The notes beneath the pieces were generated by a model, which was not told the origin of the DNA, ran no database searches, and saw nothing but the letters and a program-made list of their open reading frames with translations. A stretch of DNA of 24,828 nt from Erginobacter sp964587835. Its GTDB lineage: Bacteria > Auribacterota > Erginobacteria > Erginobacterales > Erginobacteraceae. Position 1 is the first letter of the stretch. Each line of letters starts with the position of its first letter. Made by a program: the position numbers and the translations under genes. The stretch spans positions 1-24,828 of the forward strand of contig CAZPMN010000033.1 of NCBI GenBank assembly GCA_964587835.1. Direction: 5' to 3'. Positions 7,368 to 15,271 of this stretch are shown here, in pieces.

Positions 7368-10300
7368 TCAGGGTGCCAGAAGCGGCCGGAGATTGTCAAG
7401 TCCGTCCCGGGAACCGCCCCCGGCGGGTCTGTCTTCATTTTCCCCTCCGGCCAGATGCCCGTCCACCTGTTCGAGATTGAACTTCAGTACGGTGATCAGG
7501 TCGGCTACGGAGTCCGGGTGATTGATTTCGGGGGGGTAGTTCCACCGCCGGTAATCCCACCGGGCGTAGCCGTGGATCCGGCCGGCGTGGTGGTTGATCG
7601 CTGCCACCAGGTTATCCTCGTCGAGGAGGTCGCGGCGCAGCTCGCTCCAGCGTTTGCGGAGCCGCTGGCGGTATCCGGGCAGATCTTCCTCCAGCCGTTT
7701 CTGCAGCCCGTTGGCCATCCAGCGCCATTGCCAGTGGGAGCGAAAGGAGACCGCGAAGTCCCAGGGGACGTTAAAGAACCGGGCACCCGCCCGCCCGTCC
7801 CGGGCCAGGATGTCGTGGCAGGTAAAGTCGAAGGGGTAACCGTTGATGTTCTGGGTCAGGTTGAGCAGGAGATGGAAATCCACCGCGTTATCCAGATCGA
7901 AGCGTTCGCCGATTGATTCGGCGAATTCCCCGGCCGGCGCCGCGGTTAGGAATTTATCCAGATCGCAGAAGGGTTCCAGGAAGAGGCCGCGGCGCCGGTT
8001 CGGCCGCTCCTGCCGCATATACGGCTCCCGGGGCTCCACCGTCTCGTGCTTGTAGATCACCGGGAGCGGACCGGTTCCCGGCTCGCCCTCGGCGAAATCC
8101 AGAGTCACCTCGTCCACCCGCGCGCCGACCTCGTGCAGGCCCTGGTAAACTCCGTTGCAGAAGATCTCGGCCCAGGTCACCCGGGGGGCGTAATGCTTTT
8201 CCGCCCGCCCGAACCCGAATGTCCGGAAAAGGTCATAAGAGAGGCGGTTGCGGATGAAGGTTTCATCCTCCAGGGAGTTAATGCACTGCAGGTGCCGCGA
8301 CCGGCTCTCCCCGAAGATCCCGTGTGGGGTATCGGTGCGGAGGGATAGAAGCTTTTTCACTTTCCAGTAGCTGGTGTTTCCCCGGTGCGATATCCCCCCC
8401 CGTTTCCGTTGGGTGGCCCAGAGGGTGATCGGTTCCCGTTCTCCGCCGGGGGGGTAGTAATCTATCCGGGCGTCGACCCGGCGGACCTTCTGGACCGGCT
8501 GCCGGGCATAGACCATCAGCGCGGCCACCTCCGTTTGCTCCGGCATGACCCGGAAGGTCAGATTCCGCACCGCCTCTTCCGTACCCCCGCTGAAGGTGGC
8601 GGTCATTTCCACCGCCACCGGGAGGCGACCGGCGGGCCGGATGACCCGTCCGGATTGATCGATGATCTCCGGCCGGGAGCTTGACCATTCAACCCCGACG
8701 CCGGCGGTTTGCAGTCCGGCGAGGTCGAGATCTTTGGTGACCCGGTCCGGGGAGGGGTTTCCGCCCAGGACCAGGTATTCGGAGAGAAATCCCGCCCACC
8801 GCTGCGCCGCCGGTGTTTCCGACCGGGCGGTCGGCCAGATCTCCGCCCGCCGCTTCCGGTCCCGGTCCAGACGCCGCGCCCGTTCCTCCCGGGTAAGGGA
8901 ACTGGCGGGATCGTTCAGCAGGATCGGCCGATACCGGCGGCTGACCCGGTCGAACACCTTTTCCACTTCCTCTCCGGTCAGGGGCAGTCTCCATTTCGCC
9001 AGCCGCCCGTAAAAGAGCGGCTGTTCGGAGAAGCGGAAAGGAGTTTTCCAGTCTTTGGGGTGCTTCGGGCCCCGGAACAGTTCCGGGTAATCGCCCGGCA
9101 CTACCCCCAGCCGGTCCCAGTCCAGGTAATAGTAGACCCCCTGGGGCAGGTTGTTCAGCCGGAGGTCGAGCAGGCCCGCGGCCACCCCGGGTATCCCCAT
9201 CTCCGCGGCCAGTTCGTTCTCCACCAGGGGGAGGAGGAAGGAGACGTTCTCCGGCGGGCAGAGCAGCAGTCGGGAGATCCCCGGACGGATTTCCCCATCC
9301 CGCGCCTCCAGGATGTAGGCCGGTCGGAGATTGTCCGGGTAGGAAGTATCCGAACCGTAGAGCTGGAGAAGGCCCCGGCGGGTTTTTTCCCCGATTCGGA
9401 AGTGGATATCCCGGGAGTTGGCCGCCCGGTCGGTCCGTCGTCCGGACTCCAGGCTGCACCGGTGGGCGGAAGCAAAATGCCTCCGGTCCGCTCCGCTCAA
9501 AATAAGTTCGAGCCGGGGCAGGTCGCCGGAGTGGGAAGGGGAGAAGAGCCGGGCGGTCCGGTCCAGGATCCCCTCGCCCAGCCGGCCCGCCGCCCGTCCG
9601 AGGGCGGCCAGGAAAGAGGATGATCGCCAGCGCAGATACGCCCCGGGGGAGGCGAGTCGGCTCAGGGCTCCCCGCCGGGACCGGAAGATCCGGCCGATTT
9701 CTTCCGGTTCCAGAGCCCGGTTCCAGATCACCGTCTCATCAATGATTCCCTGGATCGGATGCCGGGCGGCAAACCACCGTCTCTTCCCGAACTCGATCAG
9801 CTCCTCCGGCATCGCCACCGCCCGGACGGCGATCTCGTCTTGCAGTTCCCCATTCAGGTAGAGGGCGGCCCGCCCATCCGCCCGGCTGACCGTCGCGGCC
9901 AGGTGGGAGAATTTCCCGAACCCCCCGTAGGGGCATTGCAGGGTCTGGTCGTTGCCGTCCGGCGCCGGGACGTCGAATTTCAGGATCCCCTCCTCAATCC
10001 GGAACCCGGTTTGCTGGGCATTTCCCGAGCGAAAGAGAATATCCTGGGTGGTTGACTGGCCGTCCGGTTTGACCCAGAGCGAGATAGTGTAATCGCCCTT
10101 GATCCGCGACCAGCGGATCGGGGTCTCCACGAAGGCCTGAAGCCTTCCGTTTAACTCCCGGCCCCGGCCGTAGCGGGCGGCCACCACCCGGGTCCCGGGA
10201 GCCAGGCAGCGGGCTCCGCTGATCCACTCCCTGACGCCCGGCTCGTCGAAAGTGATCAGGAAGACCACTCCGCTGCGTTCGGCGATCTCGCGCCCCAGTT

Positions 10301-10469
10301 GTCGGGTGGTTGCCTCCAGATAATCCAGGGTCAGGAGGGGCAACGAAGGGAACACAACGGGGAGGAGGAGGCCGGCCGCCAGCCCGATCGCCAGGGCGGC
10401 CGTCAGTATCTGCCCGACCCGCCGACTCTTCATCTCAGCGCATACCGCCCGGACGATCGAGGAAGACAT
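7368..10469 (-). CDS. CotH-A: membrane-anchored LamG/Ig-like/CotH protein with altered kinase residues
   Basis: A 1033-residue protein. After a basic N-terminus comes one membrane anchor (about residues 18-45), then a LamG/concanavalin-like region (about 70-265, ending DETVIWNRALEPEEIG), a partial CotH-like lobe (about 350-450, with the N439-N440 LPQGVYYY loop), a helical linker, an Ig-like segment around W595 (EWSSSRPEIIDQSGRV), and a C-terminal CotH kinase-like domain beginning near R696 (RGNTSYW). The CotH family contains protein kinases such as Bacillus spore-coat CotH. Here the expected catalytic Asp and metal-binding Asn are reversed (N876 and D881) and the second Asp of the WD-x-D motif is A906, so activity is doubtful. 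The long start at 10469 gives MSSSIVRA; an internal ATG at 10433 (MKSRRVGQ) is an alternative that overlaps the upstream fragment stop as ATGA. It probably faces the periplasm. Confidence 0.85.
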   Translation of the reverse strand: MSSSIVRAVCAEMKSRRVGQILTAALAIGLAAGLLLPVVFPSLPLLTLDYLEATTRQLGREIAERSGVVFLITFDEPGVREWISGARCLAPGTRVVAARYGRGRELNGRLQAFVETPIRWSRIKGDYTISLWVKPDGQSTTQDILFRSGNAQQTGFRIEEGILKFDVPAPDGNDQTLQCPYGGFGKFSHLAATVSRADGRAALYLNGELQDEIAVRAVAMPEELIEFGKRRWFAARHPIQGIIDETVIWNRALEPEEIGRIFRSRRGALSRLASPGAYLRWRSSSFLAALGRAAGRLGEGILDRTARLFSPSHSGDLPRLELILSGADRRHFASAHRCSLESGRRTDRAANSRDIHFRIGEKTRRGLLQLYGSDTSYPDNLRPAYILEARDGEIRPGISRLLLCPPENVSFLLPLVENELAAEMGIPGVAAGLLDLRLNNLPQGVYYYLDWDRLGVVPGDYPELFRGPKHPKDWKTPFRFSEQPLFYGRLAKWRLPLTGEEVEKVFDRVSRRYRPILLNDPASSLTREERARRLDRDRKRRAEIWPTARSETPAAQRWAGFLSEYLVLGGNPSPDRVTKDLDLAGLQTAGVGVEWSSSRPEIIDQSGRVIRPAGRLPVAVEMTATFSGGTEEAVRNLTFRVMPEQTEVAALMVYARQPVQKVRRVDARIDYYPPGGEREPITLWATQRKRGGISHRGNTSYWKVKKLLSLRTDTPHGIFGESRSRHLQCINSLEDETFIRNRLSYDLFRTFGFGRAEKHYAPRVTWAEIFCNGVYQGLHEVGARVDEVTLDFAEGEPGTGPLPVIYKHETVEPREPYMRQERPNRRRGLFLEPFCDLDKFLTAAPAGEFAESIGERFDLDNAVDFHLLLNLTQNINGYPFDFTCHDILARDGRAGARFFNVPWDFAVSFRSHWQWRWMANGLQKRLEEDLPGYRQRLRKRWSELRRDLLDEDNLVAAINHHAGRIHGYARWDYRRWNYPPEINHPDSVADLITVLKFNLEQVDGHLAGGENEDRPAGGGSRDGLDNLRPLLAP

Positions 10470-10796
10470 TCATCCGGTTCCTTGATCGGGGTGCGGAAGC
10501 GGATAATGGAGAGCGAACCGATCAGGCCGATCGAGAGGGGGATCGAGACTTGGATACAGATAAAGAGGGTGGTGATGGCGACGCCGAGCAGGGGGAAGGC
10601 CCGGTAGGCCTGGCTGCCGGTGCCGCGGTTTTCGTAGAAAATCCGGTACATCAGGGCCGCCGCGTAAGAGGCGGCCAGGGAGACCAGCAGCGCGGTGATC
10701 ACCAAAGAGAGGTTCATCCCGTCGGCTGTCCGGCCGGTCGAATTAAGGGCGTCAAGCAGGGATATCCGGTTCATTAACTGAGACCTCCGTTGATTA
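10384..10796. repeat. Near-identical repeat, copy A (with internal deletion)
   Basis: Positions 10473-10796 (324 bp) appear identical to 14275-14598, and 10384-10474 (91 bp) match 13827-13917 with two mismatches. Compared with copy B, 359 bp are missing at the junction at 10473-10474, where the two ends share TC. The block covers the CotH start, the truncated DUF4956 gene and the last codons before it. Confidence 0.92.
10430..10774 (-). pseudogene. Truncated DUF4956 gene remnant
   Basis: The ATG at 10774 with GGAGG 9 nt upstream opens a frame of 114 codons. The first 100 residues are identical to the intact DUF4956 protein encoded at 13878-14576, ending at IRFRTPIKEP. A 359-bp deletion relative to that copy then joins codon 100 to the gene end in another reading frame, giving 14 unrelated residues and a TGA that overlaps the internal ATG of CotH-A. 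The rest of the membrane domain and the soluble C-terminus are missing. It is most likely a broken gene; it could still be translated and serve only to couple translation to CotH-A. Confidence 0.85.
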
Positions 10797-10827
10797 GGGC
10801 GTACATCAGCTGGCGGCAATTGTAACA
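10774..10827 (-). pseudogene. Possible remnant of the 3' end of a second VTC gene
   Basis: The frame ending in TAA at 10774 reads CYNCRQLMYALINGGLS, which resembles the last residues of the intact VTC protein (KYGELVHAIINGGLS). The last five residues, the stop and the TAATG junction are part of the identical block; the residues before them differ but match at several places, and the nucleotide match continues beyond the block. The frame stays open only to about 10869 and has no start. This fits the tail of a duplicated VTC gene whose body has been deleted. The match is short, so confidence is limited. Confidence 0.4.
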
Positions 10828-10882
10828 CAAAGCCTGACCGAAGACGCGTATCCGGCACAGAACTTGAGGTCAGGCCGGAATC

Positions 10883-13800
10883 CTAAATCTCGTCGCTTTT
10901 CTCGCCCAGCAGCTTATCCATCCAGTCCAGGCGGTTCAACGCCTCCCGCCGCAGGTCGCTGACGGCTTGGGCCAGACCGTCGTCGCCCGGGTAGCGGTAG
11001 CCCCAGGCCCGGTAATCCCATCGGGTGTATCCCTGGAGGCGCAGTTCCATCCTGTCGATCCTGGACAGTATCGAATCCCGGCTCCACGGACCCCGGCGCA
11101 GTTCCCGCCACCTTTCCGCCAGCATCCGCCGGTAGCCGGGATAGTCCCGCCGCAGGCGGCGGGAGAGTGCGTTGGAAAGCCAAAGGGGCGGTTGCGCGAC
11201 GAAAGTATGGTCGTAATCCCAGGGGAGGATAAAGAAGGGTGATCCAGCTCCGGCGTTCCGGGCATGGTAAAAATTCCGGTCCGCCCCGTCGAGATTACCG
11301 GTGTAGTTGACCAGCAGCTGCCAGTCGACCATCGAGGCGATATCCACCAGTTGTCCGATCCGCCCGGCAAATTCCTCCGGAGGGGCCTCCTCCAGGAGGT
11401 CGATGATCTGCTCGTAGGGGCGGCATAGAAATCCATAAACCGGCGGCGGTTCCTCGACCTCGACCGCGTCGTAACAGGTCTGGCCGAACCGGGAATGTTT
11501 ATAGAGCACGGCCGGATCGGCCTTTTCCGGGGCAAAGCGATCCCAGCCCAGCAGGTGCCGGTCAACCCGTCCGGTCAGTTCATACAATCCCTGGTAGCGC
11601 CCGTTGACGAAGATTTCCGCCCAGGTGACGTCCGGGGCCAGTCGGGGGAATTTTTCTCCCGGCCCCATCAACTTGTATAGATCGTAGGCCAGCCGATTGC
11701 GCATGAAGGTAATGTCCAAAAAACCGTTGCCCAGGTAGAAATGTTCCGACTCCGTTTCGTTCAGTATCCGATGGGGTTCCTCGCAACGGACCGAGAAGGG
11801 CATCTTGCGCCGTCGGCCGGCCCCCCGGCCGTACCCCAGCTGCCAGAAGCTGAAGTTCCCCCGGAATTTGATTCCGGCTCGCTCGCCCTGAAACGCCCGG
11901 TGCTTCACCGGAGAAAAGACATCCTCCGGATAGCGCTCGATCCGGAGATCCACCCTCCTGTTCTTCCCGAGAGGTTCGTTGAGGTAAAACATCAGGGCCG
12001 GGATTCGGGGGACAAACGGCATCACCCGGAAATTCAGCGACTTCTCGGCGGAGTCGCGGTCGTCAGCCACCCGGGCCGTCAGCACCACCTCGACGGGGAG
12101 ATCGCCCTCCGGCAGCCGGACTCGGCCTTCCGGGGAGATCAGGTCCGGCCGGGAACTCGACCAGCGGATGTCCAGCCGGTCGCGAGGCAGGATCTCCAGA
12201 TTCAGATCTTGACGGATATAATCCGGGGAAGGGTTGCCGTTTAACAGCATCTCCGACCGGAGGTAGGCCGCCGCCTGTTCTGCCGGCGCGGCCAGGTCGG
12301 AGGCTGACCAGCGAGCGTCGCGCCCGGCGCGGAGTTCGTCCCGCACCCGCTTTAATTCCCGCCGGCCGAAGGGCGCCGCCCGGTCGCCGGCCAGAAGGGG
12401 GAAGATCCGCTCCTCCAATTCCCGATAGAGTTCGGCGATTTTCTCCGGCGGGAGGGGGAGGCCCTGTCGGCTCGGTCCCCGCGGGGGATTCCGGGTCGCG
12501 GCCTGCTGGTGGAAAGGGAACTTCCAGTGCTTGGGGTCGTCCGGTCCCCGGAGGAAATCTTCGGCGGTTTGGGGGGATACCCCCCGCCGGGAATCGTCCT
12601 CGTAGTAGTAGATGCCGGCGAAGCGACCGTTGAGGTAGAGCCGGCAGAGCCCGTTGCGCACGGCGGGCAGGTTCAGGGTCTCGGCCAGGGCGGTATCCAT
12701 CAGCGGGATCAGCCATCCGGCATCCTCCGGGGGGGCCAGCCGCAGGTATTGGAGGCCGGCGAAGAAGGGCTGGGGCAGTTCCAGGATGAACGATTTCCTC
12801 GGCGAGGAGCCGTAACGCGTGTTGCTGCCGTCCAGGGAGATTTTGCCCCAGAGGGGCCGGCCCCCGGTCATCGCCAGGACGTTCCGGAAGCGGGCTCCAT
12901 CCGCCGTCCGCCGGCCGCTTTGCCGGCTGAGAAAATGCGCCCGGTTCATCTCCCTCAGGGGACGCTTCCGCAACTGCAGCCGGAGTTCCGGAAGTTCAGG
13001 ATGCCGGGCGTAGGTCCGTGGATCCAGGTAGTCCCGGAACCGGATGATCTGCCTGACCGTTCCGGCCAGGATTTTCCAGAACCGCAGCTCCCTGAGGTGG
13101 GCGGGCGCCAGCTCAGCCCGCAGGGATCCCCGCCGCCGGCCCAGGCCGGCGATCTCGTCGCCCGTCAGGGGCCGATTCCAGATGGCCGCTTCGACCAGGA
13201 CGGCGTGGAGAGGATGGCGGGCGGAATACCAGCGGGTCAGCCCGAAGTTGATGCCCTGATCGGGAAAACGGACCTTCGAGATCCGGCCGGCGGATTTCAG
13301 TTCCCCGTTCTCGTAGAGGGCCGCCCGGCCGGTGGCCGGATCGACCGTACCCGCGATGTCCACGTATTCGCCCCAGCGGGCAAACGGATATGACAGGACC
13401 TGGTCGTCCGCTCCCGGAAGGTGCCACTGGATCTCCCCGCCCTCCAGTTTCAGGCCGGTGTTCCCCGGCCGCCCGGCGTGAAACATGATCTGCTGGATGT
13501 CGGTAGGCGGGAGGAGCTTGATTCTGATTAGCAAAGTGTGGGCGGCCGGGGCCACCCGCCAGGAGATCGGGGTCTGGATGGCGCTCCAGCGGGTTCCGGA
13601 AAGTTGGGCCCCCGGGATTCCCCCGTCATCACTCACTTCCACGCCGGGGAGAAGCGGGGCGCGGTCCGAGATCCATTCCCGTCCGCCGGGCCGGGTGAAG
13701 TCCAGGAGAAAAGCCACCCCCTGGCGCTCGAGCCGCCGGCGCAGCCGGTGGTCGAGGCGTTCGATTTTCTCCTCGATCCGGTCCAGGGAGGAAGGCATGA

Positions 13801-13912
13801 ATACGGGCAGGAGCAGAAGCGCGGTTCCGATCGCCAGGGCGGCCGTCAGTATTTGCCGGACCCGCCGACTCTTCATCTCAGCGCATACCGCCCGGACGAT
13901 CGAGGAAGACAT
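10883..13912 (-). CDS. CotH-B: membrane-anchored LamG/Ig-like/CotH kinase-like protein
   Basis: A 1009-residue paralogue of CotH-A with the same plan: membrane anchor (about 18-35), LamG-like region (about 65-255), partial CotH-like lobe (about 345-445, with K373 and N428-G429 in YLNGRFAGIYYYED), linker, Ig-like segment around W584 (RWSSSRPDLISPEGRV) and full CotH domain from about 630. The CotH domain keeps R684-G-N, the GNLDG loop with D875 and N880, and PWDYDHTF with D899 and D901, the residues expected for ATP and metal binding in this atypical kinase family. Its substrate is unknown; a periplasmic or surface target is inferred from the anchor. ATG 13912 lies inside the end of the DUF4956 gene (35-bp overlap) without a clear ribosome site; ATG 13876, one base after that stop, gives a more usual signal-anchor start (MKSRRVRQ). 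Confidence 0.9.
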   Translation of the reverse strand: MSSSIVRAVCAEMKSRRVRQILTAALAIGTALLLLPVFMPSSLDRIEEKIERLDHRLRRRLERQGVAFLLDFTRPGGREWISDRAPLLPGVEVSDDGGIPGAQLSGTRWSAIQTPISWRVAPAAHTLLIRIKLLPPTDIQQIMFHAGRPGNTGLKLEGGEIQWHLPGADDQVLSYPFARWGEYVDIAGTVDPATGRAALYENGELKSAGRISKVRFPDQGINFGLTRWYSARHPLHAVLVEAAIWNRPLTGDEIAGLGRRRGSLRAELAPAHLRELRFWKILAGTVRQIIRFRDYLDPRTYARHPELPELRLQLRKRPLREMNRAHFLSRQSGRRTADGARFRNVLAMTGGRPLWGKISLDGSNTRYGSSPRKSFILELPQPFFAGLQYLRLAPPEDAGWLIPLMDTALAETLNLPAVRNGLCRLYLNGRFAGIYYYEDDSRRGVSPQTAEDFLRGPDDPKHWKFPFHQQAATRNPPRGPSRQGLPLPPEKIAELYRELEERIFPLLAGDRAAPFGRRELKRVRDELRAGRDARWSASDLAAPAEQAAAYLRSEMLLNGNPSPDYIRQDLNLEILPRDRLDIRWSSSRPDLISPEGRVRLPEGDLPVEVVLTARVADDRDSAEKSLNFRVMPFVPRIPALMFYLNEPLGKNRRVDLRIERYPEDVFSPVKHRAFQGERAGIKFRGNFSFWQLGYGRGAGRRRKMPFSVRCEEPHRILNETESEHFYLGNGFLDITFMRNRLAYDLYKLMGPGEKFPRLAPDVTWAEIFVNGRYQGLYELTGRVDRHLLGWDRFAPEKADPAVLYKHSRFGQTCYDAVEVEEPPPVYGFLCRPYEQIIDLLEEAPPEEFAGRIGQLVDIASMVDWQLLVNYTGNLDGADRNFYHARNAGAGSPFFILPWDYDHTFVAQPPLWLSNALSRRLRRDYPGYRRMLAERWRELRRGPWSRDSILSRIDRMELRLQGYTRWDYRAWGYRYPGDDGLAQAVSDLRREALNRLDWMDKLLGEKSDEI

Positions 13913-14598
13913 TCATCGATTTGATCGCGTCCGAGAAGCCTCGGACGTCGTTGTGCAGCCGGGTCGCGTCGGTGAGCAGGCCGGAGAAGGTAATCTGGAC
14001 GCTGGTGACCCCTTCCCGGCTGGAGGTGCTCTGCACGGAGAGGCGGCGCAGGTTTTTTTTCAGGAGCTCAAGCAGTTCCTCGAGGCGCCCGGCCCCCTCG
14101 TCGGTCATGGTGATGACCAGCAGGCCGTCGCGCTTGAGGAAACCCAGTCTCCTGGCTTTCCGGGTGATGAAGAGGCTGGCCAGCGCCAGCAGGTAGAGGC
14201 CGGCCAGGATGTCGAAGTTAAAGGTGGCCGCGGTCACGGAGGCGGCGATCACCAGCATTATGAATCCGACTTCCTCCGGTTCCTTGATCGGGGTGCGGAA
14301 GCGGATAATGGAGAGCGAACCGATCAGGCCGATCGAGAGGGGGATCGAGACTTGGATACAGATAAAGAGGGTGGTGATGGCGACGCCGAGCAGGGGGAAG
14401 GCCCGGTAGGCCTGGCTGCCGGTGCCGCGGTTTTCGTAGAAAATCCGGTACATCAGGGCCGCCGCGTAAGAGGCGGCCAGGGAGACCAGCAGCGCGGTGA
14501 TCACCAAAGAGAGGTTCATCCCGTCGGCTGTCCGGCCGGTCGAATTAAGGGCGTCAAGCAGGGATATCCGGTTCATTAACTGAGACCTCCGTTGATTA
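13827..14598. repeat. Near-identical repeat, copy B (complete)
   Basis: This is the full-length partner of copy A. It spans the first 28 or so codons of CotH-B, the whole DUF4956 gene and the last seven codons of the VTC gene. The 13918-14274 interior has no counterpart in copy A. Beyond both ends the two copies diverge sharply. Confidence 0.92.
13878..14576 (-). CDS. DUF4956 membrane protein
   Basis: The 232-residue product has hydrophobic segments near residues 18-40 (LSLVITALLVSLAASYAAAL), 58-90 (including VAITTLFICIQVSIPLSIGL) and 105-140, then a soluble C-terminal domain (about 145-232). SLSIIRFRTPIKEPEEVGFI is the signature region of the DUF4956 family. These proteins recur beside VTC-domain and CotH genes in bacteria, but their role is not established; a membrane partner of the VTC protein is plausible. 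The ATG at 14576 shares one base with the VTC stop (TAATG) and has GGAGG (14586-14590) 9 nt upstream, so the longer upstream reading frame is not needed. The 3' end overlaps or abuts CotH-B. Confidence 0.93.
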   Translation of the reverse strand: MNRISLLDALNSTGRTADGMNLSLVITALLVSLAASYAAALMYRIFYENRGTGSQAYRAFPLLGVAITTLFICIQVSIPLSIGLIGSLSIIRFRTPIKEPEEVGFIMLVIAASVTAATFNFDILAGLYLLALASLFITRKARRLGFLKRDGLLVITMTDEGAGRLEELLELLKKNLRRLSVQSTSSREGVTSVQITFSGLLTDATRLHNDVRGFSDAIKSMNVFLDRPGGMR

Positions 14599-15271
14599 TG
14601 GCGTGTACCAGCTCGCCGTATTTGGAGAAACTGCACAGCTTCAGTCCCGCTCGGGAGAGGCTGCCGGCCCATTCCCAATCGCTGTGCACCCTGTTCTTCA
14701 CCTCGCAGATGACCAGTCGGGGAGAGACCGGACCGAGGTTTGGCATCACCTCGCCGTTGATGCGGCCGGTGGTGAGGTTGACGTCAAAACAGACCCGGCT
14801 GCCGGACTGGGGGCAGATGTACCGCCGCCGGTGGTAACGAACGCTCACCGTCGGGACCAGGTCGGGGGGAATCCGGAAACCGGCCTCCGCGGCGCGGTCG
14901 CGGAGAAGAGAGAGGAGTCCGGGATCGGCCAGGTCTGCTTCTTCCAGTAGTCTCCGCTCTGCGGTGAAGGGAAACCGTTGCTTGTCCCGGGCGTTGACGA
15001 TCCGGCTCTTTACCTCGAGAAAGGCCTCTCTCCGGTCCCCCGGGAGGAGCCCGGTTCCGGGGTACCAGCGGATCCGATATTTGCGTTTGTAACAATTTCC
15101 GTCCATCTTCTCCCAATAGGCGGTCAGCCGGTGGTCGTCGTAATAGATGCTCTCGATTGTCCCCTCGGGATGGAGTGGGTCGGGGTGGCAGTAATGGTCG
15201 AGGATCTCCCGGCAGAGCCCGGCGCTGCCGTCTGGGCCGACGAATTTCCGTTCCTGGACGTAACCGCTCAT
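14576..15271 (-). CDS. VTC-domain protein (polyphosphate polymerase-like)
   Basis: The 231-residue product is essentially one VTC domain. Conserved features are QERKF near the start (E7-F10), SIYYDD (41-46), KYRIRWY (R66, R68), FLEVKSR (E86, K88), the RYHRRRY segment (Y146-Y151), CFDVNL (D163), CEVK (E190, K192) and the late LCSFSKYG. These match the basic tunnel and metal-binding positions of the yeast Vtc4 polyphosphate polymerase catalytic domain, so it may make polyphosphate from a nucleotide or act on another triphosphate. No SPX domain and no membrane segment are present; the DUF4956 protein made from the next gene could supply the membrane part. ATG 15271 overlaps the radical SAM stop (ATGA) with AGGAG upstream. 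Activity is inferred only. Confidence 0.92.
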   Translation of the reverse strand: MSGYVQERKFVGPDGSAGLCREILDHYCHPDPLHPEGTIESIYYDDHRLTAYWEKMDGNCYKRKYRIRWYPGTGLLPGDRREAFLEVKSRIVNARDKQRFPFTAERRLLEEADLADPGLLSLLRDRAAEAGFRIPPDLVPTVSVRYHRRRYICPQSGSRVCFDVNLTTGRINGEVMPNLGPVSPRLVICEVKNRVHSDWEWAGSLSRAGLKLCSFSKYGELVHAIINGGLS

